DNA of 64,000 bases from Geodermatophilus bullaregiensis (GCF_016907675.1 NZ_JAFBCJ010000001.1:868001-932000), one strand, 5' to 3'. Counted from the first letter of the stretch, positions 25,387 through 34,287 are shown. The notes: a model not told the origin generated them from the sequence alone. Translations and numbers: made by a program.

Positions 25387-25566
25387 TCAGGAGGCGGGTC
25401 GGTCCCTGCCCCGCGACCCGCGGCTGCGCGCCTTCAGGACGACGGTGGTTCCGGTCGCCCGGACGCTGAGGGCCTCGTCCAGCACGTCGGCGCCGGAGGG
25501 GCTCTCGTCGTAGCGAGAGGTGATGACCTTGCGAGCCTCCCATCTGCACCGTGCGGCAGCGGTCGG
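25387..25566 (-). other. unassigned in-frame extension after the TIM-barrel gene stop
   Basis: Immediately after the TGA of the gene at 25567, the same frame stays open for 60 codons to TGA at 25387. It reads WEARKVITSRYDESPSGADV and LDEALSVRATGTTVVLKARS, with strong third-position GC and a protein-like composition. No start codon fits. It may be a remnant of another gene's 3' end. I do not recognise it. Confidence 0.25.
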
Positions 25567-26523
25567 TCAGGGTGCGGTGTCATCGGGTAGCGGTGTCTGC
25601 GGGAGGTTCGGCCGGGACGGGCCGGCGCCAGGGCCGGTCGCGCCGGCCCCGGGGAGCGCCGTGCCGCCGAAGTGCTTGTCGACCAGCTCGCGGATGGCCG
25701 ACAGCATCCGGGTGCCGGACTCGCGGGCCTCGTCGTCCCAGCCGAAGACGCAGGTCGTGAGGACGCCGTCGAAGCCGATCCCCGCCAGCGCGGCGAAGGC
25801 CTCGTCGGCGTCCACGTCACCGCGGCCGAGCTCCATGTGCTGGTGGACGCGGACGGTGTTGCCCGGGGGGTTGGTGATGTAGCGCAGCCCGTCCGAGGCA
25901 CGGTGGTCCATCGAGTCGGCGACGTGCACGTGGGTGAGCAGGTCGCCGGCGGAGGCGATGATCCCGGCCGCGTCGTCACCCTGGTGGAACGTGTGCGGCA
26001 GGCAGTACAGGAAGCTGACGCACGGCGAGTCGATGCCGCGCACCATGTCGACCGCCGGGTGGCCGAGCTCGATGAAGTCGTCGGGGTGCGGCTCGAGTGC
26101 GAGCTTGACGCCCTCGCGCTCGAAGGTCGGCAGCAGCTCCTCCATCGACCGCCAGAACATCGCCTCGGCGAGCTCCGGCGCCTCGGGCCGGCCGTTGAAC
26201 TCCGAGTTGAGAGTGTCCACGCCGAGCTCGACGCAGATCTCGATCGCCCGCTTCCAGTAGCGGACGGCGGCCTGCCGCTCCACCTCGCCCGGGCCCGACC
26301 AGCGCATCACCGGCAGCAGCGAGGTGACCCCGACGCCGGCGTCGGCCAGCCTGGAGCGGAGGGCCCGCACCGTGGCGGTGTCCACCCGCGGGTGCTTGAA
26401 GAACGGGACGAAGTCCTCGCGGGGCGAGAGCTCGATCCACTCGTAGCCCATGCCGGCCACCACGTCGGGCAGCTCGAGCAGCGGGACGTCGCGCAGCATC
26501 TGCGGGTCCAGCGCGATCCTCAC
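25567..26523 (-). CDS. sugar phosphate isomerase/epimerase-like TIM-barrel protein (cyclitol cluster)
   Basis: A 318-residue AP_endonuc_2 (PF01261) TIM barrel starting VRIALDPQMLRDVPLLELPDVV at GTG 26523, with GAAGGAGAGG upstream. Metal-site signatures of IolE/IolI-type enzymes are visible: EWIELSPRE at the first strand, VDTLNSEFNGRPE, KLALEPHPDD, and HVHVADSMDH. The C-terminal 30 residues are Pro/Gly-rich and probably disordered. Within an inositol cluster, family members act as inosose dehydratase (IolE), inosose isomerase (IolI) or IolH-like proteins; which one is not decidable here. Its GTG start overlaps the stop of the 34-residue ORF upstream. Confidence 0.88.
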   Translation of the reverse strand: MRIALDPQMLRDVPLLELPDVVAGMGYEWIELSPREDFVPFFKHPRVDTATVRALRSRLADAGVGVTSLLPVMRWSGPGEVERQAAVRYWKRAIEICVELGVDTLNSEFNGRPEAPELAEAMFWRSMEELLPTFEREGVKLALEPHPDDFIELGHPAVDMVRGIDSPCVSFLYCLPHTFHQGDDAAGIIASAGDLLTHVHVADSMDHRASDGLRYITNPPGNTVRVHQHMELGRGDVDADEAFAALAGIGFDGVLTTCVFGWDDEARESGTRMLSAIRELVDKHFGGTALPGAGATGPGAGPSRPNLPQTPLPDDTAP

Positions 26524-26624
26524 CGCGACCTCTCCTTCAGAGACAGGCTGAGCCCACGCACCGGCGGGACCGACTCGGACGCGCGCGTGGGAAGCACACC
26601 GTGCAGCAACAAGGGCGCCTTCAT
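26520..26624 (-). CDS. 34-residue linking ORF between iolG and the TIM-barrel gene
   Basis: The ORF starts ATG 26624, overlapping the iolG stop as ATGA, and ends with TGA 26520-26522, overlapping the next gene's GTG as GTGA. AGGAGG lies seven bases before its start. The peptide is MKAPLLLHGVLPTRASESVP to LSLSLKERSR, basic and without known family. The exact 4-bp overlap at both ends suggests that it is translated and couples the two genes, or acts as a leader. Confidence 0.45.
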   Translation of the reverse strand: MKAPLLLHGVLPTRASESVPPVRGLSLSLKERSR

Positions 26625-27709
26625 CGCACAACCTCCTCCCGGTCGGCCAGCCGGACCGGGGTGCGCCGGCCAGTGCGCAGCGCGTCGACGCCGGCCGCGC
26701 ACACCGCCTGGGCGGCGTAGCCGTCCCACGCGCCCGGGCCGTCGATCTCGCCGCGGCGGGCGGCGTCGACCCACCGCTGCAGCTCGATGTCGTAGGCGCG
26801 GCCGAAGCGCTGCCGGAAGTCCGGCGCGATGCTCGTCGAGCGGGTCGCGCCCGACGCCCCGCCGGCCTGCCGGACCAGGCTCTGGTCGAGGCCGATCATC
26901 GCGCTGCCGTCCTCGCCGACCACCTCGGTGCGCACCTCGTAGCCGACGCCGGTGCTGACGAAGCACTCGACGTCGACCATCCGGCCACCGGTGGTCTCGA
27001 ACAGCACCAGCAGCGGGTCGGACTGGCCGGCGACGGCGTGCCGGGTCGCCCGCGGCCGGAGCACCGTGACCGCGGCGATCTCCTCGTCCAGCAGGAACCG
27101 GGCGACGTCGACCTCGTGCACCACCGAGTCGCTGACCATCATCTCGCTGGTGAAGTGCGGCGGGACGGCGGCGTTGCGGTGCGCGCAGTGCACCAGCAGC
27201 GGCTCGCCGAGCCCCCCGGCGTCGAGCAGCGCCTTGAGCTCGGCGTACTCGGGGTCGAACCGGCGCATGAAGCCCACCGTGACCAGCCGGCGGCCGGTGC
27301 GCGCCGCGTACTCGTCCTCGGCCCGCACCAGGGCCAGTGAGCTCCCGGCGTCCATGGTCAGCGGCTTCTCGCACAGCACCGGCTTGCCCCGCTCGATGCA
27401 CGCCAGCACCTGCTCCTGGTGGTACTGGCCCGGCGTGGCGATGAGGACGGCGTCGACGTCGTCGTCGGCGATCGCGGCCAGCGGGTCACCGACCACCCGG
27501 CAACCGGGCACCGCGGCCGCCACCTGCTCGGCCTTCTCGGTGAACGCATCGCTGACCGACACCACGGAGACACCCGAGATGCGGCTATACAGGCGGGCCA
27601 CGTGGTCGGCACCCATCATCCCGACACCGAGCACGGCCACGCGCAGCTCAGCGGCGGGGACCTCGGCCATGGCCGGCAGGACGCCCGCGGAGGTCTCGGC
27701 GGTGGTCAC
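26621..27709 (-). CDS. iolG: inositol 2-dehydrogenase-like oxidoreductase (Gfo/Idh/MocA)
   Basis: The 362-residue product begins with GTG 27709 (GGAGGG six bases upstream). The N-terminal Rossmann domain shows VAVLGVGMMGADHVARL and DAVLIATPG, with the E-K-P motif in VLCEKPLTMD. The catalytic region HEVDVARFLLDEE carries the Asp and His positions of inositol dehydrogenase (D-x-x-x-H type), and the family's SMYGD-like segment is represented by SAMIGLD. The reaction expected is NAD+-dependent oxidation of myo-inositol (or scyllo/chiro forms) to inosose. Located between iolD and the TIM-barrel gene. Confidence 0.88.
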   Translation of the reverse strand: MTTAETSAGVLPAMAEVPAAELRVAVLGVGMMGADHVARLYSRISGVSVVSVSDAFTEKAEQVAAAVPGCRVVGDPLAAIADDDVDAVLIATPGQYHQEQVLACIERGKPVLCEKPLTMDAGSSLALVRAEDEYAARTGRRLVTVGFMRRFDPEYAELKALLDAGGLGEPLLVHCAHRNAAVPPHFTSEMMVSDSVVHEVDVARFLLDEEIAAVTVLRPRATRHAVAGQSDPLLVLFETTGGRMVDVECFVSTGVGYEVRTEVVGEDGSAMIGLDQSLVRQAGGASGATRSTSIAPDFRQRFGRAYDIELQRWVDAARRGEIDGPGAWDGYAAQAVCAAGVDALRTGRRTPVRLADREEVVR

Positions 27710-27762
27710 GCTCGACCCTCCGTTTGCTGCGGTGCGGGCGCGACCTGGCTGTCCGCGCTCAT
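27706..27762 (-). CDS. 18-residue ORF coupled to iolG
   Basis: ATG 27762 follows GAGGAGGACCGC, one of the best ribosome-binding sites in the window. The peptide MSADSQVAPAPQQTEGRA ends with TGA 27706-27708, overlapping the iolG GTG start as GTGA. The 99-bp gap after iolD has no other function that can be seen. Translation of this ORF would deliver ribosomes to iolG. Confidence 0.45.
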   Translation of the reverse strand: MSADSQVAPAPQQTEGRA

Positions 27763-27808
27763 GCGGTCCTCCTCTGGGACGGGTGGTTCACGGCGGGGTG
27801 CGGGTGGG

Positions 27809-29740
27809 TCACGGCTGGGACGGACCGAGGAAGGGACGCTGGACGGCCTTCCAGCGGTCGTAGACGGCGCGGGCCTCCTGCGTGCTCGACAGCGTCGAGA
27901 CCTCGCTGACCGGCACGTCCCACCACGACTGGCTGGAGGGCGCGTCGATGAGCGGGTCGGTCTCGACGTGCACGACCGTCGTCCGGTCGCTCGCCTTTGC
28001 CTTGCGCAGCGCCGCCTCGAGGCTGGGCCCGTCCTGGGCGATGAGGACGTCGACGCCGAGGCTCGCGGCGTTGGCGGCCAGGTCCACCGGCAGCACATCG
28101 CCCTCCAGCCGGCCGTTGGCCGCGCGGTAGCGGTAGCGGGTGCCGAAGCGCTGGGACCCCAGCTGCTCCGACAGGGCGCCGATCGAGGCGAAGCCGTGGT
28201 TCTGGACCAGGACGACGACGATCTTGACGCCCTCCTGGACGGCGGTGACCAGCTCGGTCGGCATCATCAGGTAGGAGCCGTCGCCGATCATGACGAACAC
28301 GTCGCGGTCGGGGCTGGCCATCCGGATGCCGATGCCACCGGGGATCTCATAACCCATGGTCGAGTAGCCGTACTCGACGTGGTAGCCCTTGCGGTCGCGG
28401 ACCCGCCACATCTTGTGCAGGTCCCCGGGCATGGACCCCGCTGCGCAGACCACGACGTCGCGTGGGGCGGAGACCTCGTTGACGACCCCGATGACCTCGT
28501 TCTGGGTCAGCCGGCCGCCCTCGCCGGCGCTGGGCACCTCCGGGTGGTACGCGGCCTCGACGGTGGCCTCCCACTCGGCGGCGAGCTCCGCGGTGCGGGC
28601 CCGGTAGGCGTCGTCGACCGACCAGCCGGCCAGCGCGTCGGTGAGCGCGGTGAGGGTCTCCCGCGCGTCGGCCTGCACGGTCACGCCGGCGTGCTTGGCG
28701 GCGTCCATCGCGGCGACGTTGACGTTGACGAACCGCACGCCGGGGTCGTTGAAGGCGGTGCGCGAGGCGGTGGTGAAGTCCTGGTAGCGGGTGCCGATCC
28801 CGATGACGACGTCGGCCTCGCGGGCCAGCGCGTTGGCCGCCGTCGTCCCGGTGGAGCCGATCGCGCCCACCGACTGCGGGTGGTCGTAGGGCAGGGCACC
28901 CTTGCCGGCCTGGGTCTGCCCGACCGGGATGCCGGTGGCGGTCGCGAAGGCGTCCAGCGCCTCGGTGGCCTGCGAGTAGACGACCCCGCCGCCGGCGACG
29001 ACCAGCGGCCGGCGGGCCGAGCGGATGACGTCGACGGCGCGCTGCAGGGCGGCCGGCTCGGGCAGCGGCCGGCCGACGTGCCAGGTGCGCTCGGCGAACA
29101 GCTCGACCGGCCAGTCGAACGCCTCGGCCTGCACGTCCTGCGGGAAGCAGAGGGTGACCGCACCGGTCTCGGCCGGGTCGGTGAGCACCCGCATCGCGCC
29201 CAGCAGCGCGCCGGGCAGCTGCTCGGGCCGCCAGATGCGGTCGAAGTACCGCGACACCGGCCGGAACGCGTCGTTGACGGTCACGTCGCCGCTGTCGGGC
29301 CGCTCCAGCTCCTGCAGCAGGGAGCCGGCCGAGCGGGTGGCGAAGGTGTCGGCCGGGAGCAGCAGCACCGGCAGCCGGTTGATGGTCGCCAGTGCCGCGC
29401 CGGTGAGCGTGTTCGTCGAGCCCGGGCCGACGCTGGTGGACACCGCCCAGGCCTGCAGCCGGTCCTTGGCCCGGGCGTAGGCCACGGCGGTGTGCACGAC
29501 GGCCTGCTCGTTGCGCCCGAGCACGTAGGGGAGGGTGCCGGGCTCGTCGACCTCGGCCTGCAGCAGCGCCTGGCCGAGCCCGGCGACGTTGCCGTGCCCG
29601 AAGATGCCGAAGCAACCGGCGAACAGCCGCTGCCGCTGCCCGTCGCGCTCGGTGTACTGCTGCGCCAGGAAGCGCACCACGGCCTGGGAGACGGTCAGCC
29701 GCACCGTCTCCAGGTCGGCCGGCGGCGGGAACTCACTCAC
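27809..29740 (-). CDS. iolD: 3D-(3,5/4)-trihydroxycyclohexane-1,2-dione hydrolase (IolD)
   Basis: A 643-residue thiamine-diphosphate enzyme starting with GTG 29740. The N-terminal pyrimidine-binding domain has GNVAGLGQALLQ, the activating Glu in LPYVLGRNEQAVVHTAVAYA, and WAVSTSVGPGSTNTLTGAA. The central domain carries PLVVAGGGVVYS. The C-terminal pyrophosphate-binding domain has IGDGSYLMMPTELVTAVQ, then VLVQNHGFASIG with the Mg-binding Asp-Asn pair. Overall length and order match IolD, the ring-opening enzyme of myo-inositol catabolism. It sits between the aldolase and iolG genes. Confidence 0.95.
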   Translation of the reverse strand: MSEFPPPADLETVRLTVSQAVVRFLAQQYTERDGQRQRLFAGCFGIFGHGNVAGLGQALLQAEVDEPGTLPYVLGRNEQAVVHTAVAYARAKDRLQAWAVSTSVGPGSTNTLTGAALATINRLPVLLLPADTFATRSAGSLLQELERPDSGDVTVNDAFRPVSRYFDRIWRPEQLPGALLGAMRVLTDPAETGAVTLCFPQDVQAEAFDWPVELFAERTWHVGRPLPEPAALQRAVDVIRSARRPLVVAGGGVVYSQATEALDAFATATGIPVGQTQAGKGALPYDHPQSVGAIGSTGTTAANALAREADVVIGIGTRYQDFTTASRTAFNDPGVRFVNVNVAAMDAAKHAGVTVQADARETLTALTDALAGWSVDDAYRARTAELAAEWEATVEAAYHPEVPSAGEGGRLTQNEVIGVVNEVSAPRDVVVCAAGSMPGDLHKMWRVRDRKGYHVEYGYSTMGYEIPGGIGIRMASPDRDVFVMIGDGSYLMMPTELVTAVQEGVKIVVVLVQNHGFASIGALSEQLGSQRFGTRYRYRAANGRLEGDVLPVDLAANAASLGVDVLIAQDGPSLEAALRKAKASDRTTVVHVETDPLIDAPSSQSWWDVPVSEVSTLSSTQEARAVYDRWKAVQRPFLGPSQP

Positions 29741-29795
29741 GGCCGGGAAGCTCGCTAGGACTCGTGCGCGGGACCGGGCATCCTGCGGTGGTCAT
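29733..29795 (-). CDS. 20-residue ORF overlapping the iolD start
   Basis: ATG 29795 is preceded by CAGGAGACGAC. The peptide MTTAGCPVPRTSPSELPGRE ends at TGA 29733-29735, 8 bp inside iolD (GTG 29740). The iolD start itself has only a weak ribosome-binding site, so this ORF could supply ribosomes by coupling. Confidence 0.4.
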   Translation of the reverse strand: MTTAGCPVPRTSPSELPGRE

Positions 29796-29828
29796 GTCGT
29801 CTCCTGAGCTGAGGTACTGAGAGATTGG

Positions 29829-30749
29829 TCAGTGGACCAGTGCGGTCGCTGTGTCCACGGCGGTGGCGACGTCGTCGTCCGGCGGGTAGAGCAGGGTGCG
29901 GCCGATGACCAGGCCGCGGACGGCCGGCAGCGCCAGGGCGTCGCGCCACTGCACGTAGGTCTCCTCCGGTCGGCGGGAGGGGTCCCCGCCGAGCAGCAGG
30001 GTGGGCAGCGTGGTCGCGTCCATGACCCGCTCCATCTCGGCGACCACCGGCAGCTTGAGCCAGGTGTAGGCCGACGTCGCGCCGAGCCCCTGGGCGATGT
30101 GCACCGACTTGATCACCCCGTCGGGGCTGAGGTCGTTGACCACCCGGCCGTCGACCCGCCGGGACAGGAACGGCTCGAGCATCATCACGATCCCGGCACG
30201 GGCCAGCTCACTGATGGTGCGGCCGGCGGTCTCCAGCATCCGCACCGTGCCGGGGTCGTCGAGGTCGATCCGGTTGAGCATCTTGGCCGCCTCGAACCGC
30301 GCTGCGATCACCCCGGCGACGTCGTAACCGGTCATCCGGTCGTCGAGCTCGAAGCTGGCACCGGCCAGCCCGCCACGGTTCATCGAGGCCACCACGACCT
30401 TCTCCTCGAGCGCACCGAGCAGCAGCAGGTCCTCGGCGACGTCCGCGGTGGCGAGCAGGCCGTCGACGCCGGGGCGGGCCAGCGCGGTCCGCAGCCGGTC
30501 CAGCATGTCGGTGCGGCTGTTCATCGCCGTCGGCCGCCCCTGGGCGGACAGGGCGCCGCGGGCCGGGTGGTCGGCGGCGACGAGCATGAGCCGACCGTCC
30601 TCGGGGAGGAACGCCGGCCGCCGGCGGCGCGCGGCCAGGGCCCGGCCGATGGCCTGCGGATCGCGGCTGCGCAGCTCGGTGACCTCGGCGTACGTGCTGC
30701 ACTTCGGCGGGGCGAGGACCTCGGTCGGGGGCAAGGCAGTATCAGACAC
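29829..30749 (-). CDS. Cgl0159-like (beta/alpha)8 aldolase of inositol clusters
   Basis: A 306-residue TIM-barrel protein from GTG 30749 with GGGAGGGACCC upstream. It shows LMLVAADHPARGAL near the N-terminus, VDGLLATADVAEDLLLLG, GYDVAGVIAARFEAAKMLNRID, GIVMMLEPFLSRR, and ATTLPTLLLGGDPSR. These match the Cgl0159 family found in corynebacterial and other actinobacterial inositol operons, related to class I aldolases. It probably replaces IolJ (2-deoxy-5-keto-gluconate-6-phosphate aldolase) by position, since it follows iolC and overlaps its stop by 8 bp. The exact reaction is inference. Confidence 0.82.
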   Translation of the reverse strand: MSDTALPPTEVLAPPKCSTYAEVTELRSRDPQAIGRALAARRRRPAFLPEDGRLMLVAADHPARGALSAQGRPTAMNSRTDMLDRLRTALARPGVDGLLATADVAEDLLLLGALEEKVVVASMNRGGLAGASFELDDRMTGYDVAGVIAARFEAAKMLNRIDLDDPGTVRMLETAGRTISELARAGIVMMLEPFLSRRVDGRVVNDLSPDGVIKSVHIAQGLGATSAYTWLKLPVVAEMERVMDATTLPTLLLGGDPSRRPEETYVQWRDALALPAVRGLVIGRTLLYPPDDDVATAVDTATALVH

Positions 30750-31704
30750 GGGTCCCTCCCAGGGAGGCGGCGACGTGGGCGTCGATCTCGGCGGCGGTCG
30801 GCATCGCGGTGGAGCACTCCAGCCGGGAGGCGACGATGGCGCCGGCGGCGTTGGCGTTGCGCAGCACCTGCTCCAGCGGCAGGCCGGCCAGCAGGCCGTG
30901 GCACAGCGACCCGCCGAACGCGTCACCGGCGCCGAGCCCGTTGACCACCTCCACCGGCGTGGGTGGCACCACCACCCGCTCCGACCGGGTCCTGGCCAGG
31001 ACCCCCTTCGGCCCCTGCTTGACCACGGCCAGCTCGACACCGGCCTCCAGCAAGGCGTCCGCCGCGCGGTCGGGATCGGTCTCCCCGACCGCGACCTCAC
31101 ACTCCTCCCGGTTGCCGACGGCGACCGTGACGTGGGGGAGGGCCGCGCGCACCTGCGCCGTGGCCTCCTCCCGCGAGGCCCAGAACATCGGCCGGTAGTC
31201 CAGGTCGAGCACGGTGTGCCGGCGCCGGCCCCGGGCCTCCCACGCGGCGTGGTGGGCCGACCGGCTCGGCTCCTCGGACAGGCCGGTCACCGTCGCCCAG
31301 AACAGGCCGGCGTCCCGGATGGCCGAGGTGTCCAGGTCCTCGGGACGGATCTGCAGGTCCGGGGCGGTGGGCCGGCGGTAGAAGTACAGCGGGAAGTCGT
31401 CGGGAGGGAAGATCTCGCAGAAGGTGACCGGCGTCGGGTGGGCCGGGTCGACCACCACGAGACCGTCGTCGACGCCCAGCTCGCGCAGGGCCCGCCGCAC
31501 GAACCGGCCGAACGGGTCGTCGCCGACCCCGGTGACCAGAGCGACCGAGTGGCCGAGGCGTGCAGCGGCGACCGCCACGTTGGCCGCGCTGCCGCCGAGG
31601 AACTTGCCGAACGTCTCGACCTCCTCCAGCCCCACGCCGACCTGCAGGGGATAGACGTCGACCCCACAGCGCCCCAGGGCCAAGACGTCCACGGCCTCCT
31701 CCAT
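30742..31704 (-). CDS. iolC: 5-dehydro-2-deoxygluconokinase (PfkB family)
   Basis: The 320-residue product begins MEEAVDVLALGRCGVDVYP. The two PfkB signatures are visible: FGKFLGGSAANVAVAAARLG and VEVVNGLGAGDAFGGSLCHGL, which holds the catalytic Asp. Substrate-lid residues VTFCEIFPPDDFPLYFYRRP are characteristic of IolC. It phosphorylates 5-dehydro-2-deoxy-D-gluconate. Start at ATG 31704 with GGCGGAG. It lies 45 bp after the sugar porter gene and overlaps the aldolase gene, so all are likely one transcript. Confidence 0.95.
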   Translation of the reverse strand: MEEAVDVLALGRCGVDVYPLQVGVGLEEVETFGKFLGGSAANVAVAAARLGHSVALVTGVGDDPFGRFVRRALRELGVDDGLVVVDPAHPTPVTFCEIFPPDDFPLYFYRRPTAPDLQIRPEDLDTSAIRDAGLFWATVTGLSEEPSRSAHHAAWEARGRRRHTVLDLDYRPMFWASREEATAQVRAALPHVTVAVGNREECEVAVGETDPDRAADALLEAGVELAVVKQGPKGVLARTRSERVVVPPTPVEVVNGLGAGDAFGGSLCHGLLAGLPLEQVLRNANAAGAIVASRLECSTAMPTAAEIDAHVAASLGGTRV

Positions 31705-31749
31705 GGTGTTCTCCGCCTCTCGCTACCGCACGGATGAGGGGACCCGACC

Positions 31750-33225
31750 TCAGCCGCCGCGGACGCCGGCCGGGGCCTCGTGGACGAAGTGCTCCGGGTC
31801 GTGCGTCCGGAAGTCGTCCTCGAGTTCCTCGAGCGAGCGACCACGGGTCTCGGGCGCGTACTTCTTGACGAAGAACCACGAACCGACGTTGATCAACGCG
31901 AAGAGCCCGAACGTCGGGGTCGCACCCAGCGCGGCGACCAGCGGCGGGAACGCGAAGGAGATCGCCGCGTTCACCGTCCACAGCACGAACACCGCGATCC
32001 CCATCGCGAAGCCCCGGATCGTCATCGGGAAGATCTCCGAGAGCAACAGCCACACCAGCGTGCCGATGAACGTCTGGACGAAGAAGACGACCAGCAGCAT
32101 CGCGGCCAGGATGAGGTAGCTCCGGAACGCCGACTCGGGGAGCAGGAAGGACAGGGCGAGGACGGCATGCCCGGCCGCGACACCGGTGAACCCGGTGAGC
32201 AGCAGCGGCCTCCGGTTGATGCGGCCGATCAGGTAGATCCCCAGGACGGTCCCGATGATCGCGACCACACCAACGGTGATGGTCAGGATCAGCGACGCGC
32301 TGGCCCCCAGGCCGGTCGACTCCAGGATGGTCGGTGCGTAGTAGTTGACCGTGTTGATGCCGGTCGCCTGCTGCACCGTCGCCAGCCCACAACCGATCCA
32401 GAGGATGCGGCGCATCCAGGGGAACGCCCGGAGGTCGCGCAGGGCCGCACCCTTGTCCTCGGAGGTGTCCCGCTTCGCGTGCTCGGCGATGACGTTGTAC
32501 TCCTCGGCCGCCTCCGCCGGGTCCCGGCTCAGGCCCAGGACCTGCCTGGTGTCGTTCAGCCGCCCGCGGACGGCGTACCAGCGGGGCGAGTCCGGCAGGA
32601 AGAACATGCCGACGAACAGCGCCACCGCGGGGATGGTGGCGACGCCCAGCATCCAGCGCCAGACGTTGGCGTCCTCGATGACGGCATCCAGCAGTGCGTT
32701 CATGGCGAAGGCGAGGAACTGCCCGGTCACGATCATCAGCTCGTTGATGGTGACCATGCGCCCGCGTCGATCGGCCGGTGCCATCTCCGCGAGGTACAGC
32801 GGGCAGGTCACCGCAGCGGCACCCACGCCGAAGCCGAGCAGGATGCGGCCCGCCGTCATGATGGCCACGTTCGGTGCAACGGCCGTGATCAGTGCGCCGA
32901 AGAGGAACAGTCCCGCGCAGACCAGGAGGCTCCCCTTGCGGCCGAGCACGTCGGCCAGCTTGCCCCCGAGCAGCGCACCGAACGCTGCCCCCGGGAACAA
33001 CAGCGAACTGACCACCACGGCCTCGGTGATCGGGGTCAGGGCGAGGTCGTCGCGCATGTACAGCAGCGCACCGGAGATGACACCGGTGTCGTAGCCGAAC
33101 AGCAGACCCCCGAGCGTGGAGATCACCGTCAGTTTGATCAGGAAGCGGTTGACCGCGGGCGAGCGCCGCGCTCCGCCCGCTGTCCTCGGAGAATGGCCAC
33201 TTCCGTGAGCGTGGCTCGCCGCCAT
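31750..33225 (-). CDS. MFS sugar porter, probable inositol/sugar:H+ symporter, copy 1
   Basis: A 12-helix sugar porter of about 491 residues from ATG 33225 (GAAGAAGG upstream; an ATG at 33252 is in frame). Family signatures are present: GGLLFGYDTGVISGALLY in helix 1, GGKLADVLGRKGSL, PLYLAEMAPADRRGRMVT after helix 4, QQATGINTVNYYAPTI in helix 7, and PETRGRSLEELEDDF after helix 12. Helix-7 residues fit the IolT/XylE/GalP group. It heads the iolC-aldolase-iolD genes and so probably imports the cyclitol or sugar degraded by them. A near-identical copy lies at 47326-48780. Confidence 0.93.
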   Translation of the reverse strand: MAASHAHGSGHSPRTAGGARRSPAVNRFLIKLTVISTLGGLLFGYDTGVISGALLYMRDDLALTPITEAVVVSSLLFPGAAFGALLGGKLADVLGRKGSLLVCAGLFLFGALITAVAPNVAIMTAGRILLGFGVGAAAVTCPLYLAEMAPADRRGRMVTINELMIVTGQFLAFAMNALLDAVIEDANVWRWMLGVATIPAVALFVGMFFLPDSPRWYAVRGRLNDTRQVLGLSRDPAEAAEEYNVIAEHAKRDTSEDKGAALRDLRAFPWMRRILWIGCGLATVQQATGINTVNYYAPTILESTGLGASASLILTITVGVVAIIGTVLGIYLIGRINRRPLLLTGFTGVAAGHAVLALSFLLPESAFRSYLILAAMLLVVFFVQTFIGTLVWLLLSEIFPMTIRGFAMGIAVFVLWTVNAAISFAFPPLVAALGATPTFGLFALINVGSWFFVKKYAPETRGRSLEELEDDFRTHDPEHFVHEAPAGVRGG

Positions 33226-33378
33226 GGCGCCTTCTTCCGATAGTGGGGCCATTCTCGGCCCATTTCCTCAGGCGCGGGTCAGGCCGCCGTCTTGGCTCCT
33301 GCAGCCCATCACCCACATGGCGTCGAGCACGTTAAGCGCGAGAGTTCGGGCGCCACAACGCTCGTCGGTGCTCGGGAG

Positions 33379-33405
33379 CGAACATCTCGCGATCACTTCC
33401 GAACA
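33379..33405. promoter_or_regulatory. candidate DeoR-type direct repeat upstream of the sugar porter
   Basis: CGAACA occurs at 33379-33384 and 33400-33405, spaced 21 bp (two helical turns). An inverted GTTCG lies nearby at about 33345. The sites are 150-180 bp upstream of the porter start, between it and the DeoR-type regulator gene. Binding by that regulator is only inferred. Confidence 0.28.
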
Positions 33406-33507
33406 CCGCAGGATCCGGCCGGGACGACGTCGGGAGGTGGAGCCGATGGCGGCACCTTCGGGCGAGCACGTCCCTCCCCGCGGACGGCCGGGACCGTCGT
33501 CCACGGC

Positions 33508-34287
33508 TCATCCCCCCACGACGTGTGGCACCACACCCACCCGTCGCAGGGCGCAGGCCAGTTCGGCCGGGGGCCGCTGGTCCGTGATGAGCTTCGTCAT
33601 CCGGTCGAGCGTCGCGATCCGTGTCGGCGCGGAGGCGCGGAACACCTCCCGGGTGACCACCACGACGACGTCGTCGGCGATGTCCATGAGATGGCGCTCG
33701 ACGCTCGCCTCGGCGGAAGAGTGCGCGTACAGGCCACGGGCGTCGATCCCGCACGGGGAGAGGAAGAACGTCCGGACCCGCAGCTGGGCGGTGGCGGCCT
33801 CCGTCGTAGGGCCGACGAACGCATGTCGACCGGGGAGCAGCTCGCCACCGAGCGCGACCACCCGCTCCGTCCTGCCCTCGGAGAGGTACTGCAGTACGGG
33901 CAGGGAATGACTGACGACGCAACCGCCGAAGTCGTCCGGGAGCGCCCGGGCCACCGCATGACCCGTTGCGCCGGCATCGATGGCGATCGTGTCGGTCTCC
34001 CCTGCGAGCTCCACGGCGAAGGCAGCAACTCCCTCCCGACCTTCGGCGTCGTCGTCCTCGGTGAAACCGGCGCCCCGCAAGGCGCGTGCCGTGAGGCTGG
34101 CCCCACCGTGCACCAACCGGACGTGACCGCCGTTCTCCAGGGCGTGGAGGTCGCGGCGGATGGTCATCTGTGAGACGCCGAGCTGGCGAGCGAGGTCGAC
34201 GACCGACAGGAAGCCCACCGACCGCAGCGTGGAAAGCATCCACGTCCGACGCTCCGTCGCCGCCTCGTACCGCAGTCCGGCGGTCAC
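33508..34287 (-). CDS. DeoR/GlpR-family transcriptional regulator
   Basis: The 259-residue product has an N-terminal DeoR helix-turn-helix (RRTWMLSTLRSVGFLSVVDL, RQLGVSQMTIRRDLHALENGG with the T-I-R-R-D-L signature) and a C-terminal sensor domain of the DeoRC type (DTIAIDAGATGHAVARALP, ERVVALGGELLPGRHAFVGP, FLSPCGIDARGLY). The sensor normally binds a sugar phosphate, here perhaps an inositol-derived phosphate. It starts GTG 34287, overlapping the LacI gene stop as GTGA, so the two regulators are translated together upstream of the porter operon. Confidence 0.92.
   Translation of the reverse strand: MTAGLRYEAATERRTWMLSTLRSVGFLSVVDLARQLGVSQMTIRRDLHALENGGHVRLVHGGASLTARALRGAGFTEDDDAEGREGVAAFAVELAGETDTIAIDAGATGHAVARALPDDFGGCVVSHSLPVLQYLSEGRTERVVALGGELLPGRHAFVGPTTEAATAQLRVRTFFLSPCGIDARGLYAHSSAEASVERHLMDIADDVVVVVTREVFRASAPTRIATLDRMTKLITDQRPPAELACALRRVGVVPHVVGG

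Noticed and set aside
27419-29758. A 779-codon plus-strand open frame antisense to iolD and iolG
   Set aside because: It mirrors the third-position bias of the real genes on the opposite strand and has no family similarity.
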